A stretch of 8,445 nucleotides of DNA from JAKACA01 sp050010115 (GTDB lineage: Bacteria; Actinomycetota; Acidimicrobiia; Acidimicrobiales; Bog-793): NCBI GenBank assembly GCA_050010115.1, contig JBEKLQ010000138.1, positions 1-8,445 on the forward strand, given 5' to 3'. The first letter of the stretch is position 1. Every line of letters starts with the position of its first letter. Both the position numbers and the translations under genes were made by a program. The notes under the pieces were generated by a model that worked only from the letters and a program-made list of their open reading frames with translations, searched no databases and was not told the origin of the DNA. Shown piece after piece: positions 1-5,722 of the stretch.

Positions 1-422
1 ACGACGCCGAAATCCCCGCAGGAGGCGACGTCCACGATCTGTTCGGCGTGATCGAGCCCCCTCCGCGGATCCACCAGAGCAAAGACCGACATGAGCCCGT
101 CTTCGTCGAAGTGGTCGTTCGTCACGCACTCGGCCGCCGCGGCCGCCGCAACCGCGCGGCCGGCTGAACGCAAGCCGCCAGGCAAGCGGCCACCCGAGTT
201 CCAGGCGGACGCCACCTCGAGGTACTCGAGCACGATGTCCGCCGAGACGTCCCGGGCGAGCGCCGGCGGAGTCGGGCTCTCCGGCCAGTGCGAGAGCGTG
301 AGCACCGACGACTCGCGCGCAGCGCCGTCGACCATCACATGCGGCCGGCCAGATGCGGCCTCGTACGGCTCGAACGGCAGCGACAACGGCAGTCGCACCC
401 TCGTCCTCTCCGGGCGCTTCAT
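1..422 (-). CDS. Uncharacterised protein with NDHFDEDGL motif, DUF6687-like (C-terminus off the left edge)
   Basis: An open minus-strand frame starts at ATG 422 and runs to the window edge, giving 140 codons without a stop. The start is supported by GGAG nine bases upstream. Landmarks are a short basic N-terminus, LPFEPYEA near residues 15-22, PHVMVDGA near 27-34, LTLSHWPESPTPPAL near 41-55, an Ala run near 91-97, then TNDHFDEDGLMSVFALVDP near 101-119 and DVASCGDF near 131-138. From memory this order (LSHWPxSPTP, then NDHFDxDGL, then a D-A-GDF motif) matches a bacterial family of unknown function, DUF6687; the family name is not verified. The Asp-rich NDHFDEDG stretch looks like a metal-binding loop and faintly recalls motif I of DHH phosphoesterases, which is inference only. 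The gene begins 42 bases downstream of the broken acyl-CoA dehydrogenase on the same strand and may share its transcript. I assign no function. Confidence 0.8.
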   Translation of the reverse strand, partial: MKRPERTRVRLPLSLPFEPYEAASGRPHVMVDGAARESSVLTLSHWPESPTPPALARDVSADIVLEYLEVASAWNSGGRLPGGLRSAGRAVAAAAAAECVTNDHFDEDGLMSVFALVDPRRGLDHAEQIVDVASCGDFGV

Positions 423-464
423 CGAGGCGAGCTCCGGGAGCCGTGCCGAGCCAGCGACGCCCCC

Positions 465-703
465 TCAGCCCTCGAGCGCAGTGTCGTCCAGCAGGGAGGC
501 GAACTTCTGAAGCGCCGCCTCCCGCCGGGTGGGAACGTGCTCGGTAGGCACGTCGACGCGCTCGTAGCGTTTCAGCACCTGCCGGGCAACGGTCACCCGG
601 TGCACGTCGTCCGGCCCGTCGTAGATGCGGGCGGCTCGGGCGGCCCGGTACATGTGCTCGAGTGCTCTTCGAACTCGGGCTCGGTTGAGAAGTCCCAGGC
701 CAC
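465..703 (-). pseudogene. Acyl-CoA dehydrogenase remnant with large internal deletion and frame change
   Basis: Both ends of an acyl-CoA dehydrogenase gene are present but the middle is missing. The start is GTG 703, eight bases after a strong GAGGAGG. The first codons read VAWDFSTEPEFEE, a typical N-terminus of actinobacterial family members. Right after this, in a different frame, comes the family's C-terminus: LEHMYRAARAARIYDGPDD, then HRVTVARQVLKRY and EHVPTRREAA, ending at TGA 467-465. The MYR-AR-ARIYDGPD-VHR block is the conserved last helix region of these flavoenzymes. Normal members are about 380-400 residues, so roughly 300 residues are gone, including the FAD and acyl-CoA sites and the catalytic Glu. 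The surviving N-terminal frame runs into TGA within about 25 codons of the junction. A 6-bp direct repeat sits at the junction. The gene cannot encode an active enzyme. An assembly error that collapsed the gene is the main alternative. Confidence 0.8.
654..667. repeat. Short direct repeat GTGCTC x2 at the deletion junction
   Basis: GTGCTC occurs at 654-659 and again at 662-667. This is exactly where the N-terminal and C-terminal pieces of the dehydrogenase meet. Short repeats at a junction are compatible with slippage or microhomology-mediated deletion. A 6-bp repeat can also arise by chance in GC-rich DNA. Confidence 0.4.
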
Positions 704-711
704 GGCGGTTG

Positions 712-718
712 CCTCCTC
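712..718 (-). promoter_or_regulatory. Shine-Dalgarno of the broken acyl-CoA dehydrogenase gene
   Basis: On the minus strand the sequence reads GAGGAGG, followed by eight bases and GTG at 703. It fixes the start of the dehydrogenase remnant and shows that the original translation signal is intact even though the gene body is lost. Confidence 0.7.
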
Positions 719-777
719 GTCGACCGTCCCAGAGATACCGGCCGGCCGCATGCGTGATTGCTGGCAGGATGACTGAC

Positions 778-1251
778 GTGGACCGTATCGGAATCGTCGA
801 CACCATGTTCGCCCGCCTCGATCTCGGCGGGTACGCCGCCGATGAGTTGAGGGCGTGTGAGGGGTACGGGGAGCGTTTTGAGGTCGTGCGCCGTACGGTG
901 CCGGGTTTCAAGGACCTGGCCGTGGCCTGCAAGCGCCTCATCGAGATTGACCGATGTGCGATCGTCGTGGCCCTCGGGATGCCCGGGCGGGCGGCGATCG
1001 ACCAGGTCTGCGCGCACGAGGCGTCCCAGGGGATCATGATGGCGCAGCTCCTCACGTCGACCCACATCCTCGAGGTGTTCGTGCACGAGAACGAGGAGGA
1101 GGACCCGGTCAAGCTGGTACCGGTGGGTGAGGACCGGGCGCGCAAGCACGCCCGCAACGCCTACTGGATGCTGTACGAGCCCGAGCAGCTGGCCCGCCGA
1201 GCCGGACAGGGCATCCGGCAGGGTTACGGGGACGCCGGGCCGATCGGGTAG
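778..1251 (+). CDS. ribC: Riboflavin synthase, archaeal type (RibC)
   Basis: The product should catalyse dismutation of two 6,7-dimethyl-8-ribityllumazine molecules into riboflavin and a pyrimidine product, the last step of riboflavin synthesis, in the cytosol. The 157 residues match the archaeal riboflavin synthase family, which is related to lumazine synthase and unlike the two-barrel bacterial RibE. Landmarks are RIGIVDTMFARLDL (3-16), RRTVPGFKDLAVACKRL (38-54), ALGMPGR (65-71), CAHEASQGIMMAQL (78-91), EVFVHENE (99-106) and a C-terminal RQGYGDAGPIG. Family members are about 155 residues, so the gene is full length. I prefer GTG 778 because AGGA lies eight bases upstream and the family begins two or three residues before the GIVDT block. 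ATG 769 would add three residues but has AGG directly abutting it. It is divergent from the broken dehydrogenase. Its last 28 bases overlap the convergent xthA. No other riboflavin gene is nearby. Confidence 0.88.
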   Translation: MDRIGIVDTMFARLDLGGYAADELRACEGYGERFEVVRRTVPGFKDLAVACKRLIEIDRCAIVVALGMPGRAAIDQVCAHEASQGIMMAQLLTSTHILEVFVHENEEEDPVKLVPVGEDRARKHARNAYWMLYEPEQLARRAGQGIRQGYGDAGPIG

Positions 1252-2033
1252 TCGAGGTCCACGAATACCGGCGCATGATCGGACGGCGGCGCCTCGCCGC
1301 CCATCCCTTTGCGGGCCTCCCGATCGATGAGCGCGTACCGGACCGCTGGGATCAGCGGGAGCGAGACGAGGATGAGGTCGATGCGCATGCCCCGGTGCTT
1401 GTGGAAGTCACCCGCCCGGTAGTCCCACCAGGTATACAGCTTGTCGGCGTCGGGGTAGACGAGGCGGAACGCGTCGGCGAGCCCCCAGTCGATCAGCCGG
1501 CCGAGGGCGGCGCGCTCAGGCTCGCTGACGTGGGTCGCTCCCACGAAGGCCGACGCGTCGTAAACGTCGCGATCCTCCGGAGCGATGTTGAAGTCACCGC
1601 AGATCGCCATCGCCTCGTCCGGCCGCGTGCCGGCGAGATCGAGGCGCAGCCGCTCGAGCCAAACCAGCTTGCGCTCGTACTGCTCGTTGTCGAGGGAGCG
1701 GCCGTTCGGGACGTACACGCTCGTCACCTTCACGCCGCCGCAGGTCGCCGTGACCAGCCGGCACTCCTCGATAGCGTCGGGGTCCTCGCCCGCGAAGCCG
1801 GCCGTGACATCCGAGAGCCCGACTCGCGAGGCGATGGCGACACCGTTCCAGCGCCCGTTGCCATGGTGAGCGACCTCGTAACCGACCGCCGCGAACGCCA
1901 TCGCAGGGAAGGCACCGTCGGCGAGCTTGGTCTCCTGCATGCACAGCACGTCGGGCTCTGCCACCTCCAACCACTGAACGACCTTCGGGAGCCGCGCTTT
2001 CAAGGAGTTGACGTTCCAGGTGGCGATCCTCAT
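1224..2033 (-). CDS. xthA: Exodeoxyribonuclease III (AP endonuclease, ExoIII/EEP family)
   Basis: The enzyme cleaves the DNA backbone 5' of abasic sites and removes 3' blocking groups during base excision repair in the cytosol. The 269-residue protein has the full endonuclease/exonuclease/phosphatase fold signature: RIATWNVNSLKARL (2-15) with substrate and metal residue N7, MQETKL with E34, WNGVAIAS (62-69), SVYVPNGR with the tyrosine at 107, GDFNIAP with D147 and N149, MRIDLILVS with D219, and PSDHAPV with D252 and H253. These correspond to E34, Y109, D151, N153, D229, D258 and H259 of E. coli ExoIII (268 residues), so it should be active. The ATG at 2033 sits right at the family's usual N-terminus; its Shine-Dalgarno is weak (GGGG close to the start). 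It converges on ribC with a 28-bp overlap and starts 94 bases downstream of the pilin operon. Confidence 0.95.
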   Translation of the reverse strand: MRIATWNVNSLKARLPKVVQWLEVAEPDVLCMQETKLADGAFPAMAFAAVGYEVAHHGNGRWNGVAIASRVGLSDVTAGFAGEDPDAIEECRLVTATCGGVKVTSVYVPNGRSLDNEQYERKLVWLERLRLDLAGTRPDEAMAICGDFNIAPEDRDVYDASAFVGATHVSEPERAALGRLIDWGLADAFRLVYPDADKLYTWWDYRAGDFHKHRGMRIDLILVSLPLIPAVRYALIDREARKGMGGEAPPSDHAPVFVDLDYPIGPASP

Positions 2034-2070
2034 CGCCCCAGCGTCGCGGGCGCGCCCCGGCGCGCGCAAC

Positions 2071-2097
2071 GTGAGGCGTTGGGCGATCGAGCCTCAC
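2071..2097. repeat. Inverted repeat between the pilin operon and xthA
   Basis: GTGAGGC at 2071-2077 and GCCTCAC at 2091-2097 form a perfect 7-bp stem with a 13-base loop in the 94-bp gap between the last pilin gene and xthA. No T-run follows on either strand, so it is not a canonical intrinsic terminator. It could still be a pausing or mRNA-end structure for the pilin transcript, or simply chance in GC-rich DNA. Confidence 0.4.
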
Positions 2098-2127
2098 CCC
2101 CTCACGCTCAGGCGGGTGATGCTGCCC

Positions 2128-4755
2128 TCACGCCTGGCTCGGGCAGTTGATCTGCTGGTAGGCGGTCGCAGTATTGGGGTTGACCGGCGCGAACCGAGAC
2201 GTGTCGATCGTGCCGCATACGACGAAGCTCGAGACGTTCCACACGGTGTTGGTCGCTTGCAACAGTCCGGGCGGGTTCTCGTAAGAGAGGCGCTGGTCGT
2301 ACGTGATGATCTGGTTGTACCCATCGCCGCCAGTGGTTCCGTTGAAACCTGCGAAGTAGTTGATGTTCGTCCCGTTCTGGAACATGCTCGCCGAGCCGTT
2401 CACCGCGGCGACGCTGAAGTTCTGGGCGATCGTGGAGCCCGTCAGGTCGACGACTGCTGCGTCGATCGTGATCCCATTGCCTCCTAGACCCCCATTGGAT
2501 GTCGAGAACGAGGTGTCCACGTCGCAGCTCCAGGGGACGACGTTCGTGACGTTCTGGGTGGCGCCGGTGCCGTCGTCAGTGCAGATCGGGCCGGCGGCCG
2601 TCCCGCACCCGTTGGAGGTCGATGACGAGCAGTTTGAGTTGAACGGCTCATTGAGTGGCATCGAGACGACCAGATCGTTGTCGGGAACGAGGGCGAGCTC
2701 GTCGTTGGTACCGGCCGCGTTGCATGCCGCCGTGGTGCCCGGGTTGGCGTTGGACACCCCGCCCCCGTCGACGCACTGATAGGTCAGGTCACGCGAGACG
2801 ATGACGTTGTTGGTGGCCGCCAGGGTGAGCAGGCCCCTGAACTCGCCTTCGACTATGGCGTCGCCCTGCTCGCACGTAGTAGCGCCTCCAGCTACGGTGC
2901 CGGGGTCTGTCTCGGTGCCACCGAACATGGTGTTGGAGAGGTACGGGTCGATGCACGTGGCGGCGGTGATCTTCGAATCACCGGTCGGTGGGCTGGTCAC
3001 AGCAGGGTTCAGCGCCTGGCCCTCAGACACGTAGTTCGAACCTGACGGCACGCAGGTGTTGACGTTGACGTCATACGCGGGGGGAGGGCTCGCGCTCGAG
3101 TAGGTGGAGCACAAGTTGCTGATGATCTTCGGATAGCACCCGGTGGTGAGCGTCGCCGAACACGTTGCGCCCGTGGAGGACCACCACCCCGAGTTCGGGC
3201 CAGTCGTCTGCTCCCCCTCGACGTAGATCACGCCACCGCCGCCGTTCGAGGCCTGGGGAACGGCGAGGCCCATCTGATACGGCTGGCCCGGCGTGTAGGT
3301 ACCGCACGCCTGTTGCTGGGCCACGGAGCCATCCGGGTTCGTGTTCTGGCTGAGCGGGCTCCACACGTTCATGAGGCCGCCGGGAAGGAACTGGATCATC
3401 GTTGGCCCGGTGAACAGGCAACCCACGGAGCCTGACTGCTGGCCGTCGGCATAGGGAAGGAGGCCGCTCACGTTCGTCGGCAAAGCCTGGTTCTGGTTGA
3501 GCACCGGGGCGCGGTCCGACACGGTCGGTCCATAGGTCGGTTGACTGCTGCTCGAGCAGCCGTCCGTGAAGCTGTAGGTGTAACCCTTCGGGTAGTAGCC
3601 AGCTGGCAAACCATTGGGCGTCTCGTACACCGAGCCGGGCCAATCGTCCTTGTAGGGGAGCGTGGGCGCTCCGGACTCGAGCGGTGGGTTGCCGTTGAAG
3701 GTCGGGTCTCCGCACAGAGCAAGTTGATCGTTCGTGTAGGCGATGCCGTTGAACGTGACCGAGCCGGGATAGATCCCCTGGCCCAAAATGCTACACACGC
3801 TCGTGCCGCTGCCGCTGGGGATGGTGATGGTGCCGCCGGCATCGGGGGGAACCGTGGCGTTCGGGAGCGTGTTCGGTATGTTGATCGTCAGAGGCGGGGA
3901 ATCGTAGAACGGCCCGTAGTACGGGTTCGTGTAACTCGCTATCGGCTTGCCGGGGATCCACTGGTTCGTCACGGTACCGAGCGAGTCGATGAACGTGTTC
4001 TCGCTGAAGGTGTGGTATTCGCAGAGAGCATCGACGAGGCTCTCCGGGCCGTAGTACTGGTAAGTCCCTGGCGTAGTCTGCTCCGCGTACGTGACCTCGA
4101 CGCTGCTCATCGCGACGTTGTTCGTCGTCACCCCGCCGACCTTCACGGTAACGGTGGGGAACGCGTTGGGCTGAAGCGGGTCGGTCACCTCGTAGTCGGA
4201 GTAGTACGAGTCCGTCAGGATGCCCGAGAGGGTAAAGCCCGCCAGAATGGTCCGGTACGTGTAGTCGCTCGGCGCGCCGGCCCGTCCCGTGACCTCCAGC
4301 AGCATCTCCTTTGGACTGCCGCTGGTGGTAGCGCTCTGGATGAGCTGCGACCTGTCTGGTATGTAGTGGAACCACTCGTTGGTCGTGCCGGAGACCGGCT
4401 CCCAGGTGTTGCAGGCATAGGTGGGCGTACCGCTACCCATGGCAAGGTTGTTGTGGGGCGCCCCACAGACGAAGGCATAGTAAGCAGGGTTGCTGTCGAT
4501 GTACGTGCGGTAGTCGTTCAGGCCCGCTCGGGCGGCCGCCAGTGCTGACTCGCTCAACGACGCCCGGTTGACCTGGACCGTCTCCGTCGCGACAGCGGAG
4601 CCGACGATCGGCACGAGCACGGCGATCACCGCCACTGCGATCACCGCCATCACGAGGGCTTGACCGGAGTCCCCGGCCGCCGACTTCCGCCGCGCCATTA
4701 CGCTCCGGAGCCGACTCAGTCGTCCACGTCTTGCCTGGTCCTCGCGGTCGGGCAT
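2128..4755 (-). CDS. Large PilX-like minor pilin or pilus-associated protein
   Basis: An 875-residue exported protein anchored by one N-terminal helix. A basic leader (1-28) is followed by GDSGQALVMAVIAVAVIAV and a hydrophobic stretch at about 33-55, then NRASLSESALAAARAGLNDY at about 63-82. This layout (G-ALV helix, then an Ala/Glu-rich amphipathic helix) is that of PilX N-terminal domain proteins. The expected Glu at position +5 after AAG^D is absent, as is usual in this group. The C-terminal third carries GLLTLAATNNVIVSRDLTY (about 641-659), ITIDAAVVDLTGS (about 762-774) and TYDQRLSYENPP (about 818-829), a pattern I recall from large actinobacterial PilX-like proteins; it resembles a beta-helical passenger. 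The middle (about 90-620) is Ser/Thr/Gly/Pro rich. There are 22 cysteines, all outside the membrane helix. It is the third gene of the pilin operon, 13 nt after the second. ATG 4755 is chosen for GGAG at eight bases; ATG 4758 is equally possible. An adhesin-like tip role is inference. Confidence 0.85.
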   Translation of the reverse strand: MPDREDQARRGRLSRLRSVMARRKSAAGDSGQALVMAVIAVAVIAVLVPIVGSAVATETVQVNRASLSESALAAARAGLNDYRTYIDSNPAYYAFVCGAPHNNLAMGSGTPTYACNTWEPVSGTTNEWFHYIPDRSQLIQSATTSGSPKEMLLEVTGRAGAPSDYTYRTILAGFTLSGILTDSYYSDYEVTDPLQPNAFPTVTVKVGGVTTNNVAMSSVEVTYAEQTTPGTYQYYGPESLVDALCEYHTFSENTFIDSLGTVTNQWIPGKPIASYTNPYYGPFYDSPPLTINIPNTLPNATVPPDAGGTITIPSGSGTSVCSILGQGIYPGSVTFNGIAYTNDQLALCGDPTFNGNPPLESGAPTLPYKDDWPGSVYETPNGLPAGYYPKGYTYSFTDGCSSSSQPTYGPTVSDRAPVLNQNQALPTNVSGLLPYADGQQSGSVGCLFTGPTMIQFLPGGLMNVWSPLSQNTNPDGSVAQQQACGTYTPGQPYQMGLAVPQASNGGGGVIYVEGEQTTGPNSGWWSSTGATCSATLTTGCYPKIISNLCSTYSSASPPPAYDVNVNTCVPSGSNYVSEGQALNPAVTSPPTGDSKITAATCIDPYLSNTMFGGTETDPGTVAGGATTCEQGDAIVEGEFRGLLTLAATNNVIVSRDLTYQCVDGGGVSNANPGTTAACNAAGTNDELALVPDNDLVVSMPLNEPFNSNCSSSTSNGCGTAAGPICTDDGTGATQNVTNVVPWSCDVDTSFSTSNGGLGGNGITIDAAVVDLTGSTIAQNFSVAAVNGSASMFQNGTNINYFAGFNGTTGGDGYNQIITYDQRLSYENPPGLLQATNTVWNVSSFVVCGTIDTSRFAPVNPNTATAYQQINCPSQA

Positions 4756-4763
4756 CATTCCAT

Positions 4764-4767
4764 CTCC
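4764..4767 (-). promoter_or_regulatory. Shine-Dalgarno deciding the start of the PilX-like gene
   Basis: GGAG lies just after the stop of the upstream PilW-like gene. It is five bases from ATG 4758 and eight from ATG 4755. A further in-frame ATG at 4785 lies inside the upstream gene and has no such site, so the longer 885-residue reading is unlikely. Confidence 0.6.
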
Positions 4768-4768
4768 A

Positions 4769-5722
4769 TCATTCCGGACATGCACTCGTGGTGCTCGTCG
4801 TGGTGGTGCTCGTGGTTGCGCCCGCCGTGGCGTTCCCGATCAGGAACACGAGCGTGCTCAATGTCGTCGGCTGATCTGCTGCGAAGCCTTCCTTCGGTGT
4901 CTGTGGGCCCGCCAAGAACGTGACATGGATGCCGACTGCGGCCACCTCGGAGAGGGCACATAGCGGGATGACGCCGGCGGCGTTCACCGGGAGCTGCACG
5001 AGACCAGGTGGGATGTTGGGCTTCGCGACGATCGTCGTGGTCGTGGACGTCGAGACCGTGCCCCAGGCCCAGTACGTGAAGACCGGGTCGGTCTGCGTCG
5101 AAAGGGCGTAGTAGTTCGACACGGAGCGGATCGCAGCTGTCGAAGGTGGCGAGCACGGCGAGGTCGGATTGAAGGTGTAGGGTCCAGCACCGTTCCCGGC
5201 CGTGCTCCAGGGCGCTTGGTTGGGCAGGCCCGTCGCCTGGACGTCCGACCCGACCGAGAACTGAGCGTCTGCCCCTGCCGGGCTCGACGGCACCGACCAG
5301 ATGGCGTCAAGGTTCGTGCAGTTCGACGTGTAGGGCTCGTTGTTCCCCCAATTGTTGGGGTTGTTCGACCCCGGGGTGGTGGTGCTGAACCCGTCGTTCA
5401 CGACCATGTCCATCTCGGTGTCCGATGGCGCGATCTGGGTGCCGGCGCCGTTGAACAGGGCCAAGAGCTCCGTCGAGCCCTGGAGGTACTGGATGAAGGA
5501 CTGCTCCGCACCGGTCGCGGACTCGACGCCTTTGAGCGTGTCGAGCATGTCGCTGGACTGCTGGTTGACACTCACTATCAGCATCGAGGTCAGCGTCATC
5601 ACGATCGCGATTACGAGGAGTGTCACCACGAGCTCGACCAGCGTCAGCCCGCCGTCGTTCCGCTGGCGACTGAGGCGGAGGTGCCACCAGGTCTCAAGCG
5701 ATCTTGCCCGTACATTCCTCAT
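4769..5722 (-). CDS. Type IV prepilin, PilW/GspJ-like minor pilin
   Basis: A 317-residue type IV pilin-like protein. The leader (1-25) ends in DGG and is followed by LTLVELVVTLLVIAIVMTL. Prepilin peptidase should cut after G25, leaving L26 as the first mature residue and E30 as the +5 glutamate. The hydrophobic helix spans about 26-52. The mature domain is exported and assembled into, or primes, a type IV pilus or type II secretion-like filament. An Asn/Pro/Gly/Thr-rich segment lies at about 110-180. Four cysteines (in SNCTN, SPCSP, PLCAL and the C-terminal SACPE) could form two disulfides. The C-terminus is Thr-rich (TTSTTTTSTTSACPE). ATG 5722 overlaps the upstream stop in ATGA, so translation is probably coupled; an earlier ATG at 5755 would sit inside the upstream gene. 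Second gene of a PilV-, PilW-, PilX-like trio, matching the usual minor pilin order. The subtype rests mainly on context. Confidence 0.85.
   Translation of the reverse strand: MRNVRARSLETWWHLRLSRQRNDGGLTLVELVVTLLVIAIVMTLTSMLIVSVNQQSSDMLDTLKGVESATGAEQSFIQYLQGSTELLALFNGAGTQIAPSDTEMDMVVNDGFSTTTPGSNNPNNWGNNEPYTSNCTNLDAIWSVPSSPAGADAQFSVGSDVQATGLPNQAPWSTAGNGAGPYTFNPTSPCSPPSTAAIRSVSNYYALSTQTDPVFTYWAWGTVSTSTTTTIVAKPNIPPGLVQLPVNAAGVIPLCALSEVAAVGIHVTFLAGPQTPKEGFAADQPTTLSTLVFLIGNATAGATTSTTTTSTTSACPE

Noticed and set aside
704..777. Divergent promoter between the broken dehydrogenase and ribC
   Set aside because: The gap is short and GC-rich. A TTGCCT at 709-714 has no convincing -10 partner, so I could not support a specific promoter.
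704..1157. 5' extension of the minus-strand frame that contains the dehydrogenase C-terminus
   Set aside because: This part is the antisense of ribC and shows no dehydrogenase similarity. Only the segment below about 665 is genuine in that frame.
778..1251. Lumazine synthase (RibH) as the identity of the ribC product
   Set aside because: RibH motifs are not seen, whereas the CAHEAS-G-MAQL and C-terminal RQG-DAGP signatures of archaeal riboflavin synthase are.
1275..2150. Long plus-strand open frame antisense to xthA (291 codons)
   Set aside because: It mirrors a complete exonuclease III gene with all catalytic residues. Its protein is Arg/Asp/Val-rich noise typical of antisense frames in GC-rich genes.
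3541..4548. Plus-strand open frame of 335 codons antisense to the PilX-like gene
   Set aside because: Composition is Arg/Val/Gly-biased without any recognisable motif, and the minus-strand frame has a clear membrane helix and family pattern.
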